Notes: generated by a model not told the origin, from the sequence alone. A DNA stretch of 64,000 bases from Candidatus Nitrosopumilus sp. (GCA_029255365.1 JAPFQF010000052.1:1-64000); one strand, 5' to 3'; counted from the first letter of the stretch, positions 1-9,752 are shown. A program made the numbers and translations.

Positions 1-696
1 CGCCGTTCTTTTCAATAATCCGCATGATGCTGTCCCTGGTAATCCCCTCCAGTCCTCCTGCTGAGAGTGGGGGAGTCTGAATGACGTCGTCTTTGATGAT
101 GAAAATATTCTCGGCGCTACCTTCTGCAACTTTGCCCTGATGGTTTAACATGATTGCCTCGTCATATCCGTTTTCCAATGCCTCCATTCTTGCAAGAGCG
201 GCATTTGCATAGTTTGATGCAGCTTTTGCTTGCATTGGCTGTGACCTTGAATCAATTTTGGTCCAACTGGACACTTTGCATTTTGATCCTGAAAATTTAC
301 CTGCTTTTGATTCGCCCATCTTCCATTCCCAGCAGGAAATTGAAACGTCTACTTTGTTAGTGGTAGGGGTCAATCCCATTGTCCCATATCCGTAATACGC
401 CAACGGTCTGATGTATGCTTCTTTGAGTCCTCCAACTTTTACGGTTTTTATAATTGCGTCTGAGATTATTTTTTTAGAGAACTGCATTTTCATCGAATAC
501 AGTTTTGCAGATTTGAACAATCTGTCGACGTGCTCCGGCAATCTAAAAATTGCCGATCCACTTGGAGTGTCATAGCATCTGATTCCCTCAAAAATTGATG
601 TCGAATAATGTAATGCGTGAGTTAACACGTGAACTTTGGCGTCTTTGAACGGTACTAGTTTTCCATTCATCCATATTTTACCAATTTCTATCATAG
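1..696 (-). CDS. ilvE: Branched-chain amino acid aminotransferase (class IV), 3' end cut by window edge
   Basis: Manual minus-strand translation MIEIGKIWMNGKLVPFKDAKVHVLTHALHYSTSIFEGIRCYDTPSG...YDEAIMLNHQGKVAEGSAENIFIIKDDVIQTPPLSAGGLEGITRDSIMRIIEKNG; same family as the complete copy at 47479-48396; absent from the ORF track because it runs off the edge. Confidence 0.93.
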
Positions 697-792
697 GAGA
701 GCAAAAAATCTATGCTAATTTAAAGAATTATCTTTATTTGCAGATTTTGGCAATATCTGAAACTACATATCTGATTAATTCCAGTTCCTGGC

Positions 793-999
793 ATGGAGTG
801 GATTTTGGGTTTTGCAGGAATTGCCTGTCTCGTAACGGGCTTGCTTGGTCAGGCATTTGAAATGAGAAAGATTCGCCTGACTACCTATAAGGATAATAGT
901 TTCGGCCCGGTCAATATTTTCCTCGATAAGAGGAATTTCAAGTGGTATGCCCTCTTGGGTATTGGAGTTGTTTTTTGGTACGCAGCTGAGCGTATGTGA
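793..999 (+). CDS. Small membrane protein, unknown function
   Basis: 68-aa ORF with two hydrophobic segments. Confidence 0.55.
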   Translation: MEWILGFAGIACLVTGLLGQAFEMRKIRLTTYKDNSFGPVNIFLDKRNFKWYALLGIGVVFWYAAERM

Positions 1000-1001
1000 T
1001 A

Positions 1002-1017
1002 TGATCTATATAGATCA
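1002..1017. promoter_or_regulatory. 16-bp perfect palindrome TGATCTATATAGATCA
   Basis: Read directly; just downstream of the stop of 793-999 and just upstream of a TATA-like tCTAAATA. Confidence 0.45.
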
Positions 1018-1044
1018 GGTCTAAATACTAGAAATTCTAACCTA

Positions 1045-1140
1045 ATGTATCGCGTGTTTTGGGTAACGCCGGACTGAATCTAGATAATGGTCCAAGAATA
1101 AACCCATGAAGGCGTTTACAGGAGCAATCCCGTAACGACT
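1045..1140 (+). ncRNA. Candidate structured ncRNA with H-type pseudoknot topology
   Basis: Complementary segments TGGGT(1060-1064)/ACCCA(1102-1106), ACGCC(1066-1070)/GGCGT(1111-1115), GGAC(1071-1074)/GTCC(1090-1093), in crossing order; lies between convergent genes; TATA-like element about 25 nt upstream. Confidence 0.35.
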
Positions 1141-1148
1141 CTCTTTAA

Positions 1149-2564
1149 CTAAATAAAATTAATCTTTGATATCTCTTGGTGGATTGCCTTGATGGCTTTT
1201 GTGATGTTGTTGTCTGAATCTTCTACGACGATAATTATTCTCGAAGTCTCTTCTTGCGCGTCCATGTTCAATATGTTTAATCCTGATTCACCGATCTTTG
1301 CACTAGTTCTTGAAACTACTTGTTGAACTCGCCACATCTCATCTCCGATCAATGTTATGACTCCCCTGTTGTATGTCATTGTGGCAAGTGAATCAAATGC
1401 CAAAAGATATTTTTCATTTCTTTTTACATATTCTCCGTCTAAAAACAAGATTCTGGAAAATTCCAGGCCATCCTTTGTAAATGGTGATAGGATGACAAAT
1501 TCGCTATAGTGCTTGTCTTTTTCTAAGGATGTCAGTAGTTTTTGAATACATCTGGTTTCAATTCTAAATATGGCGCAATTCTCCTTCCCCGTTACTATTT
1601 TTATCGGATGCCCTTTCTGTTCCTCCAGACTTCTCTTTATTGTGGTGATTTTCCCTGGGTTTTTCATATTGGTAATTGTAATTGGCATGTCCACGCCATT
1701 CTCTACAATTTCTTTTATTGCTATTGGATCCAAAATCTTCATCCCAAACATTCCTGCAAGTCTTGCCTCGTTGTATGACAACTGGATGACTTCTCTTAAT
1801 TCAGAGTCCACGATTTTTGGATCTGCTGAGACCACCGCGCTGTCTTTTTCAAAATCTATACTAGTTTCATATTTTTTATGAAACAATATCCCTAGATCTG
1901 CCGCAGTCCTATCTGAACCTCCGCGCTCGTATGTGGTGGGGATATTGTTTACTGTTTTTCCGATAAACCCTCCAATTGTTACTACCTCGTTTTTTTCTAC
2001 CAACTCTGATATCTTGCTAATTTTTTCTCTGGACTCTGCTATGAGAAAATTTGTAAATTCGATATTGTTATCAGTGATAATTGGCCAATTCTCAAATTCG
2101 ACTGCTTCGGATGTGATGCCGTTGCTTTTTAGAATGTGATTCATCACATGTGACATCAAAATTTCTCCTGAAAATGCCAATGCCTCAGATCTTGTCTTGT
2201 CTGCAAATTCTTTGTTCTTTAATGCCTCGTCCAGTGCTTTTTGCACTTTTTCTAGATGCGAATCAATGGTTTTTTTGCATTTTTCTCTGTTTTTATCATC
2301 AACCATTTCCAGAATTTTTTGATAGGTTGATTTTACAATGTCTAATGATGGCGTTATCCCATTTTCTGCATTTCTGCCCTGCTCTAAGACTATGTCAGTC
2401 AACGAGCGCTTTATTTCATTGTGGATTGTTAGCGGTGCCGAAAAAACTGCAATGACTTTGGCACCTGTTTTCAAATCAATGATGCGCTGAATAATTTTTG
2501 GTATGGTTTCGCCATTTGGACCTATTGCGCTGCCGCCAAATTTGGCAACTATTAGCTTAGTCAT
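1149..2564 (-). CDS. lysC: Aspartate kinase
   Basis: N-terminal KFGGSAIG, TYERGGSDRTAADLG, C-terminal ACT-like region. Confidence 0.92.
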   Translation of the reverse strand: MTKLIVAKFGGSAIGPNGETIPKIIQRIIDLKTGAKVIAVFSAPLTIHNEIKRSLTDIVLEQGRNAENGITPSLDIVKSTYQKILEMVDDKNREKCKKTIDSHLEKVQKALDEALKNKEFADKTRSEALAFSGEILMSHVMNHILKSNGITSEAVEFENWPIITDNNIEFTNFLIAESREKISKISELVEKNEVVTIGGFIGKTVNNIPTTYERGGSDRTAADLGILFHKKYETSIDFEKDSAVVSADPKIVDSELREVIQLSYNEARLAGMFGMKILDPIAIKEIVENGVDMPITITNMKNPGKITTIKRSLEEQKGHPIKIVTGKENCAIFRIETRCIQKLLTSLEKDKHYSEFVILSPFTKDGLEFSRILFLDGEYVKRNEKYLLAFDSLATMTYNRGVITLIGDEMWRVQQVVSRTSAKIGESGLNILNMDAQEETSRIIIVVEDSDNNITKAIKAIHQEISKINFI

Positions 2565-2594
2565 AGTATTTTATCAAATTCAATTTGCCTTCTA

Positions 2595-3626
2595 TTAAGC
2601 ATTTGATTGACAATCTGCCAATTTCTGAATAATCTTTGATGCTACTTTGGCACCGTCCGTATTGGTTGGATTTCTCTTTGCTTCGAGTTTTTCTAAAATT
2701 AATTTTCCTAGTCTGCCGATGTCTTCAAAGACAAACCCCTGCCTTTTTGCATTATCTTCTTGCTCAAAATGTCCTTTGATGGGTATGAAAATTGCCGGTG
2801 TCCCGTAAGCGTTAGCCTCATCTATGGTTGATTTTCCAGCCAATGATATAACCAAATCTGCTGCAAAAATCAGCTCATGTAGATTATCCACAAATCCCAA
2901 ATTTTTTACATTTTCAAATTTTTTGTTTATTGCCGGACCTGACACTACGACAACCTCCAGATCTTGATTGATTTTTAAAATAGCTTTCAATGCTTTCTCA
3001 ATTAGAAATAACCCCGCATCTGTACCTCCTACTGATATGACTACGGTGTTTTTTTCAAAAGAAAATTTCTTTCTCAATTTATCTCTTGCAAGGTCTGTCT
3101 GTCTTACTATGGGGCCGACTCTTTTGATGTTGCCTTGCCCCTCTCCATCTTCAGGAACGATTACAATGTCGCATTTTTTGACAATTTCCTGCATTGACTT
3201 GTTCATCTTTTTTTCAATGAATGATGCTATTCCTTTAGTGAAATGAGTTTCTAGCACATCCGTAATCAGAACTGTTGGAATCTTCATCCCTTGTGCAACA
3301 GTCAGTGACGCAAAATCCTCATCACTGATTACCAAATTCGGTTTGTCTTTTTGAATGATTTTCTGTGAAATATTTTTACAATCTCTGTAGTATTGATAGT
3401 AATTCCACAACCACTTTGCTGTATTCTTTAATGCCCCGTTCTCAATTATGAATGTCGGTGGATTGTATGCGTCTTGTACGTTGTAGTCTAATTTTTTTAG
3501 AATTTTTGCAGCGCCACTCCCAGTGATAAAATTTGTTGAGATGCTTTCAAAATTATTTACAATTGCAATATCTCGAGTCACATGACCTAGTCCAATTGGG
3601 CTGGAAAAAAAATTGCAAACATTCAT
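2595..3626 (-). CDS. GT28/MurG-like glycosyltransferase family protein
   Basis: N-terminal SSPIGLGHVTRDIAI, C-terminal LAGKSTIDEANAYGTPAIFIP. Confidence 0.75.
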   Translation of the reverse strand: MNVCNFFSSPIGLGHVTRDIAIVNNFESISTNFITGSGAAKILKKLDYNVQDAYNPPTFIIENGALKNTAKWLWNYYQYYRDCKNISQKIIQKDKPNLVISDEDFASLTVAQGMKIPTVLITDVLETHFTKGIASFIEKKMNKSMQEIVKKCDIVIVPEDGEGQGNIKRVGPIVRQTDLARDKLRKKFSFEKNTVVISVGGTDAGLFLIEKALKAILKINQDLEVVVVSGPAINKKFENVKNLGFVDNLHELIFAADLVISLAGKSTIDEANAYGTPAIFIPIKGHFEQEDNAKRQGFVFEDIGRLGKLILEKLEAKRNPTNTDGAKVASKIIQKLADCQSNA

Positions 3627-3705
3627 GATATTCTTGATTTTCTACCAAATTTCTAGATTTTCTCTTGTCTCAAAGTTTAAATGGATTTTACCAAGGTAGG
3701 TTTCT

Positions 3706-3780
3706 GGGCTCATGGTCCAGGTCGGTTATGACGTCGCCCTTACACGGCGAAAATCCGGGGTTCAAATCCCCGTGGGCCCA
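3706..3780 (+). tRNA. tRNA-Val (TAC)
   Basis: Acceptor GGGCTCA/TGGGCCC, anticodon loop CTTACAC, T-arm CGGGG-TTCAAAT-CCCCG. Confidence 0.95.
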
Positions 3781-3783
3781 TTT

Positions 3784-4275
3784 TTATCCTATTTTACAGC
3801 AGCTTTTACTTTCTAGTCCTTTTGTAATCCACCAAATTGAAAAAATCAAAACTCCTACTGAAATGAATTTCAATTCCAATCCCTGCATTGGAAACAATGA
3901 CAATCCACCAACTGCGCCTAAAATCACTGCCAGAGGTGCAGTGCATGCTGGACAACCTGGAGTGAATGCTGCAAATGCTCCACCTAATATGGCTGATGAA
4001 TTTGTTTTTACAGAATTCATCATCTTCATTCTCTTTATTTTAAATGCCATCATTGCAAAATTGATTCCAGCTAGTGCGGAAATTCCTATTGTTAATCCAA
4101 CTGATGCTATAATGTAATAAGGCATTATCTCCATTGTAGTACTCAAATGTGAAGCCATCATTGACATTGTTAAAAAATAATAAACTATTCCTAACCCTGT
4201 ACCGCTAATTATTGCAATGGCGGCATATCTTTTTGTTGTTAACACATTTGAAATTAATTGAAATTTACTTTCCAA
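3784..4275 (-). CDS. Multi-TM membrane protein with GCPACTAP motif
   Basis: 163-aa hydrophobic ORF with conserved-looking CPAC in a TM segment. Confidence 0.7.
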   Translation of the reverse strand: MESKFQLISNVLTTKRYAAIAIISGTGLGIVYYFLTMSMMASHLSTTMEIMPYYIIASVGLTIGISALAGINFAMMAFKIKRMKMMNSVKTNSSAILGGAFAAFTPGCPACTAPLAVILGAVGGLSLFPMQGLELKFISVGVLIFSIWWITKGLESKSCCKIG

Positions 4276-4356
4276 GTAGTTTCATTCACAATTCATCATA
4301 TTTTAACTATCTTTGATTAACCAAAGATTATTAGCCATAAATGACTCTTCAAAAAT

Positions 4357-4608
4357 ATGACTGAGTTTTCATCAGAAGAAAAAACTATTCTTGTTCAATA
4401 TGGGATAAAAAAATATGAAAATGAATCAATTGTGAATGAAAAACTAAAGGCCATTCTATCTGAAAAAGATATTCAAAGAAATATCGATACTCTGATTGGA
4501 ACTCAACGCGTTAGACGTATTGGACCTGAAATTCTTCAAAATAATGAAAGTCACACTGAATTGCCAGATCTCCCAGAAAATCTAAAATCTATTATTGATA
4601 CACTTTAG
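4357..4608 (+). CDS. Hypothetical protein
   Basis: 83-aa ORF. Confidence 0.55.
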   Translation: MTEFSSEEKTILVQYGIKKYENESIVNEKLKAILSEKDIQRNIDTLIGTQRVRRIGPEILQNNESHTELPDLPENLKSIIDTL

Positions 4609-4648
4609 ATGAAGAATTCTTAAATTACTGCTATTTCCTGATTCAAAT

Positions 4649-5101
4649 GTGAATAAGATTATTTTATTTTCAAGTCTTTTGATTTTGACTTTTCTTTTGA
4701 CATTTTCAATAGATTCTGCATTTGCACATCCTCATTCCGGTCAAGTGCTGATTAACGGCCACACACATGAGCCTCAAACTGAAATAATTTCATTAAATGG
4801 GATGATAGCCCTTGAAAAATCAACAATATTTTTCCATTCTCCTGCAGAAAACTCCTTGCCGTGGGCATTTGTTGAAGGAAATATTTCAAACCATGTTGAA
4901 GGCTATCCGGTAATAATCCAAATTTTTAAAAATAATGAAGCAGTACATTTTGCTCAGACAAATGTAGAAGAAGACGGCGACTACGAGTACAGGTTCCGAG
5001 TTTTAAATTCTGATGGTGGCAGTACAACTAAAATCTTTGATGGGGATTATTTGGTAAAAATCTTCAAAGTTGTATATCTGAATCAAGAAAGTGTAATTTA
5101 G
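4649..5101 (+). CDS. Exported hypothetical protein (GTG start)
   Basis: N-terminal signal peptide-like segment, His-containing mature N-terminus, beta-rich C-terminus. Confidence 0.65.
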   Translation: MNKIILFSSLLILTFLLTFSIDSAFAHPHSGQVLINGHTHEPQTEIISLNGMIALEKSTIFFHSPAENSLPWAFVEGNISNHVEGYPVIIQIFKNNEAVHFAQTNVEEDGDYEYRFRVLNSDGGSTTKIFDGDYLVKIFKVVYLNQESVI

Positions 5102-5979
5102 AATCCACGTAGTCCTTCTGGACGTACCATCTCTGGATGTTGTTTCATCCATTTTACTTTCTCTAGCATCTCTTGCTTGTCTTGAGGGAAAGTTCCCTTT
5201 ACAGTATATGCATTAGAGCCATGATTTACTCTAAACACAATTTCTTCTTTTGTTTCAATTTGATTAATCAAATCATAGAGTTCTTCTAATGATTCATCAT
5301 CACTAATTTTAACAAATTCACCTTCATACTTGTCGATGAATTCTTGTTTAATTCCATTTTCTAGATAGAGTGTTAATGCGCCAACATAATGAGGCGAACA
5401 CGCACTGATTACTTCTGCAGTTCCTTTGATGTGATCTTTTGAATATTTTTTCCCTCCTAGTCCTAAAATTACCATACATGACATTACATATCCTGCATCT
5501 TTTGCTTTGTTTACTGATTTGATAATCGTTTTTGCAACTGCCCCCTTTGTTACTTTTTTTAGAACAATATCTGAACCACTTTCAATTCCTAGATAAAACA
5601 TATCTAGTCCTGCTTCATTCATTTTCTTTAGTTCTTCAGATGTTTTCTTTAGAATATTCATAGGCATTGCATAACAAGAAATTCTTTCAATGTTTTGGAA
5701 TTTTTCTCTAATGTATTTTATAATTTTAATCATGTATTCGGAATCAAGATTCAATGCATCTCCATCTGCAAGAAATACTCGTCTAGTTTCAGGAAGATAA
5801 CCTGCCATCATGTCAATTTCTGCCTTAACATCTTCCCATGATCTTTCAGAATATTCTTTTGATCTATACATATCACAAAATGAACATTCGTTAAATGAAC
5901 AACCTAATGTTACTTGGAAAATTAATGATTTAGCTTCTGATGGTGGTCTATACAGAGGTGCATCATAGTTTAACATCAT
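5098..5979 (-). CDS. Radical SAM protein
   Basis: GCSFNECSFCDMY (Cx4Cx2C) plus YLGIESGSD and ILGLGGKKY motifs. Confidence 0.88.
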   Translation of the reverse strand: MMLNYDAPLYRPPSEAKSLIFQVTLGCSFNECSFCDMYRSKEYSERSWEDVKAEIDMMAGYLPETRRVFLADGDALNLDSEYMIKIIKYIREKFQNIERISCYAMPMNILKKTSEELKKMNEAGLDMFYLGIESGSDIVLKKVTKGAVAKTIIKSVNKAKDAGYVMSCMVILGLGGKKYSKDHIKGTAEVISACSPHYVGALTLYLENGIKQEFIDKYEGEFVKISDDESLEELYDLINQIETKEEIVFRVNHGSNAYTVKGTFPQDKQEMLEKVKWMKQHPEMVRPEGLRGF

Positions 5980-6082
5980 TTTCTAGTTCATTCAAATTTG
6001 ACTGATTATGTTTTTTATACTTTCTACTATTGTTTATCATAGAATACATTTTAGTAGTAAATGAGAAGAAATTCCATAACTT

Positions 6083-6385
6083 ATGGCCGACGATCCTGAT
6101 GCAAAAAGACTGCTGTGGTTTGTATTTGCAGGTTCGCGGGGGGGCCTGAACCGATTAAAAATAATTTCAAAATTAAAGGAAAATCCGTTTAACATCAATC
6201 AGCTGGCAAAGGAATTGGGTCTTGATTACAAGGCCATACAGCATCATGTACGGATATTAGAAAAAAATAACATGATCAGTAAAGTTGGAGAAAAATATAA
6301 TGTGAACTATTTTATCTCAACTTTTCTTGAAGTCAATATGGGGATATTTGAAGAAATTGAAGGAAAATTGGACAAAAGTAAATAA
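6083..6385 (+). CDS. Winged-helix (ArsR-like) transcriptional regulator
   Basis: NINQLAKELGLDYKAIQHHVRILEKNNMI helix-turn-helix. Confidence 0.82.
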   Translation: MADDPDAKRLLWFVFAGSRGGLNRLKIISKLKENPFNINQLAKELGLDYKAIQHHVRILEKNNMISKVGEKYNVNYFISTFLEVNMGIFEEIEGKLDKSK

Positions 6386-6409
6386 AAGATCCCGAGGTGT
6401 TTTACACTA

Positions 6410-6694
6410 ATGGAATCCACTTCTCTAGTGCTGTCTATTGTTTCAATTGCAAATATGGGCATACTTGGAATTCTAATCTGTATATTTGGAAAAATGTATG
6501 GAAAGACTAGAGCCCAGATTCCATTAGGCATGATAGTTGTTGCAGGGATGTTATTTTTACACAACGTGATTGGCGCATGGACCTATTTCTCGATGGAAAT
6601 GATTTTCTCTAATGAAATATTTCCATATATGTTAGGGGTGGGAATTGCTGAACTTGCAGGATTAATTATATTCCTAAAAATTACTTTGGACTAG
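6410..6694 (+). CDS. Membrane protein
   Basis: 94-aa ORF with three hydrophobic segments; follows the HTH gene. Confidence 0.65.
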   Translation: MESTSLVLSIVSIANMGILGILICIFGKMYGKTRAQIPLGMIVVAGMLFLHNVIGAWTYFSMEMIFSNEIFPYMLGVGIAELAGLIIFLKITLD

Positions 6695-6700
6695 TCTTAG

Positions 6701-7174
6701 TTTAATTGTAACAAAAAATATTCCAAAACATGTTTACAAGAATATCTAAAACTTAATAAAAATATTCTAATAGCATTTGCAGCATCAATAATAATTTCAG
6801 CTATAATTGCCCAAGTTTTATCTGATCAAGATGATTATCTAAACACCACATATACAACAATTGCAGATTATGTAATTTATTTTTCAGTTTTTAGCAGCCT
6901 GTTTTATCTGGATAGCAGAAAAAAATATCATCTAGAATCTGGTGGATCTGACACAGCAAAACTGAAACGGGATTTAAAAAAATTAATTACTTCATTAGGA
7001 ATTGCTGAAGTAGTTTACACCGCAGTAAGATGGGCATTACAGTATTATTTTCTAACAATAAACTATGACCCATATCTGGCATCAATCGCATCGCAAGGAA
7101 TCTCTACAATTATTTACATGATAGTGCTAAATCTCACTGTGAAGATAACGAGGTTGTATAAAGATGGGAATTAA
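6701..7174 (+). pseudogene. Membrane protein with start codon out of frame (apparent 1-nt frameshift) or non-canonical start
   Basis: Manual translation from 6737: QEYLKLNKNILIAFAASIIISAIIAQVLSDQDDYLNTTYTTIADYVIYFSVFSSLFYLDSRKKYHLESGG...IVLNLTVKITRLYKDGN*; no ATG/GTG/TTG in frame near the N-terminus. Confidence 0.7.
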
Positions 7175-7520
7175 CATCTACGTCGATGGTTCCGGTGGAA
7201 CTAATAGTGGATTCGGCTACTTTGTAAAAGAAACCGGAGAATCCTTTTATGAAAAAAAACCTGAACTTACAAACAACCAGGCTGAATATCTGGCAATAAT
7301 TTCCGCATTAAACAAGTATGCTGATTCTGACGAAGAAATTACAATTTACAGCGATTCTAAGAATACTGTAAACCAACTAAACCACGAATTTGCAATAAAT
7401 AATGAGGAATTGAGAAACCTGGCTCGAGAAGCATGGGGAATCATTGGGGTGTTTTCTAATTTATCCATTGTTTGGGTTCCCAGGAAAGAGAATTTGGCAG
7501 GAAAAATGTTGGGAAGCTAA
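7164..7520 (+). CDS. rnhA: Ribonuclease H-like protein
   Basis: IYVDGSGGTNSGFGYF, NNQAEYLAIISAL, IYSDSKNTVNQL, WVPRKENLAGKMLGS. Confidence 0.85.
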   Translation: MGINIYVDGSGGTNSGFGYFVKETGESFYEKKPELTNNQAEYLAIISALNKYADSDEEITIYSDSKNTVNQLNHEFAINNEELRNLAREAWGIIGVFSNLSIVWVPRKENLAGKMLGS

Positions 7521-7583
7521 AAACACGAGATCAGAAATTTTCGAGAATAACTTTATTATACAAAATCTCAGATCCAACTTAAC

Positions 7584-9680
7584 ATGGTAGAATCTGTTAT
7601 CTTATCACCTAAATCCATCGCAATAATTGGTGCATCTGATAAGAGGGGAAGCGTTGGTGCTACAATCACATCAAACATTATGAACGGCTTCAAAGGAACG
7701 GTTTACCCCATTAGCCCGTCCAGAGATCAGGTCTTTTACAAAAAAGCATACAAATCTGTTTTAGATGTTCCAAAACCGATTGATCTTGCTGTCATTGTAA
7801 TCAAAAACACATTGGTTGCACCTGTGTTGGAAGAATGCGGAAAGAAAAAAGTCAAAGGCGTTATAATTATCACGGCAGGTTTCAAAGAAGTTGATGAAGA
7901 AGGAGCTAAACGTGAACAAGAAATTAAAGACATAGCTAAAAAATACCACATCCAAATCATCGGACCTAACTGTCTTGGTGTCATGAATCTTGATCCAAAG
8001 ACAATGATGAATTCCACTTTTCTTAAAATTACGCCAAAGTCTGGAAAAATTGCACTCGTGTCTCAAAGCGGTGCAATATGTGCAGCATTAGTTGAAGATG
8101 CCAGCGCTCAAGGAATTGGATTCTCGGCAGTCGTTAGTCTTGGCAATAAAGCTGTAATGAGCGAAGTTGACATTCTAAAAATTCTTGCAAATCACAAACA
8201 AACCCAAGTCATTGTCATGTATCTTGAAGACATGGGCGACGGTCAAGAATTTCTTAAAGTTTGTAAAAATATTACTAAAAAACTCAAAAAACCAGTTCTT
8301 GTACTCAAATCTGGACGCAGTCCAGAGGGTGCAAAAGCTGCAATGTCCCATACTGGAGCCTTGATGGGTTCAGATGAAATCTATGATGCTTTGCTAAAGC
8401 AATCCGGTGCTATTCGAGTTGACACGATGGAGGAACTCTTTGACTATGCAACTGCATTTTCAAAACAACCGCTCCCAACAGTGGGCGACCTTGTAATCGT
8501 CTCCAATGCAGGTGGACCTGCAATCATCTCTACTGATGCATGTTCCAAGGCGAATCTCAAGATGGCTGACATTAAGAGCATTAGTAAAAAGATTGATGAG
8601 GTAATCCCACCTTGGGGAAGCTCAAGAAACCCTGTTGATATTGTAGGTGATGCTGATTTTAACAGATTCAACAATGTCTTGGATCGTGTACTTGCACATC
8701 CGAAGGTAGGATCAGTCATTACAATGTGTACTCCTTCTGGAACTCTGAATTATGACAAACTAGCAGAAGTGATCGTTGCAATGTCAAAGAAATACAAAAA
8801 GACAATGCTTGCAAGTCTGATGGGGTTGGATGAGGGAATTACAAACAGGGAAATTTTGGCAGAAGGGGACGTTCCTTATTACAACTACGCTGAGGGTGCA
8901 ATTAGAACCCTTAATGCAATGACCAAATTTTCAAACTGGATTAAATCTCCAAATGGAAAAATTACAAAATTCAAAGTAAACAAAGCAAAAGCAAAGGCAA
9001 TATTTGACAAGGTAAAAAAAGAAAAGAGACCAAATCTTTTAGAAGAAGAAGGACAAGAAGTTCTCAGAGCATACGGTCTACCATTACCTCAGAGTGCACT
9101 TGCCAAGAACGAGGCAGAAGCAATGAAAATTGCAAAGAAGATTGGGTATCCTGTTGTAATGAAGATTGCATCCCCGCAAATTATTCACAAATCTGACGCA
9201 GGCGGTGTTAAAGTAAACTTGACAAACGATGCAGAAATTAAAGATGCATACAAAACAATTATCAAAAATGCCAAAAAATACAACAGTAAAGCCGAGATCA
9301 AAGGCGTGTTGATTGTAGAGATGGTAAAAGGCGGCAAAGAATTAATCATTGGCTCAAAACTAGAGCCTGGATTTGGCCCTGTCATCATGCTTGGAATGGG
9401 CGGAATCTATGTGGAAGTTCTCAAAGACGTAACCTTCAAGCTTGCACCTGTCACTGATTTGGAGGCAGATGACATGATTGCATCAATTAAGACTCAGAAA
9501 CTACTGCAGGGAGTTAGAGGAGAAAAGCCTTCAGACATTGCAAAACTTTCCGAATGTATTCAGAGACTGTCACAACTAGTTTCAGACTTTGCAGAGATCA
9601 AGGAATTAGACATGAATCCAGTCCTTGTAATGGAAAAAGGAAAAGGCTGTCGCATCCTTGATGTTCGCATAGGGCTTTGA
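7584..9680 (+). CDS. ADP-forming acyl-CoA synthetase, likely 4-hydroxybutyryl-CoA synthetase
   Basis: CoA-binding IGASDKRGSVG, SQSGAICAALV, SHTGALMGSD, ATP-grasp domain; substrate inferred from the adjacent 4HB-CoA dehydratase gene. Confidence 0.88.
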   Translation: MVESVILSPKSIAIIGASDKRGSVGATITSNIMNGFKGTVYPISPSRDQVFYKKAYKSVLDVPKPIDLAVIVIKNTLVAPVLEECGKKKVKGVIIITAGFKEVDEEGAKREQEIKDIAKKYHIQIIGPNCLGVMNLDPKTMMNSTFLKITPKSGKIALVSQSGAICAALVEDASAQGIGFSAVVSLGNKAVMSEVDILKILANHKQTQVIVMYLEDMGDGQEFLKVCKNITKKLKKPVLVLKSGRSPEGAKAAMSHTGALMGSDEIYDALLKQSGAIRVDTMEELFDYATAFSKQPLPTVGDLVIVSNAGGPAIISTDACSKANLKMADIKSISKKIDEVIPPWGSSRNPVDIVGDADFNRFNNVLDRVLAHPKVGSVITMCTPSGTLNYDKLAEVIVAMSKKYKKTMLASLMGLDEGITNREILAEGDVPYYNYAEGAIRTLNAMTKFSNWIKSPNGKITKFKVNKAKAKAIFDKVKKEKRPNLLEEEGQEVLRAYGLPLPQSALAKNEAEAMKIAKKIGYPVVMKIASPQIIHKSDAGGVKVNLTNDAEIKDAYKTIIKNAKKYNSKAEIKGVLIVEMVKGGKELIIGSKLEPGFGPVIMLGMGGIYVEVLKDVTFKLAPVTDLEADDMIASIKTQKLLQGVRGEKPSDIAKLSECIQRLSQLVSDFAEIKELDMNPVLVMEKGKGCRILDVRIGL

Positions 9681-9752
9681 TCGCAATTCATTCCTAGAAT
9701 TAGCTTAAACTAATTTAGAATATTTATACAACTTCAAAACAAATAATGTTAC

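Noticed and set aside
1045-1140. HDV-like self-cleaving ribozyme
   Set aside because: The pseudoknot order is similar, but there is no P4 domain between P1' and P2' and no clear P1.1, so I do not claim a ribozyme.
3665-4117. Plus-strand 150-aa ORF
   Set aside because: It runs through the tRNA-Val gene and is antisense to a better membrane-protein ORF.
7736-8066. Minus-strand ORFs inside the acyl-CoA synthetase gene
   Set aside because: Antisense to a well-supported enzyme; no motif of their own.
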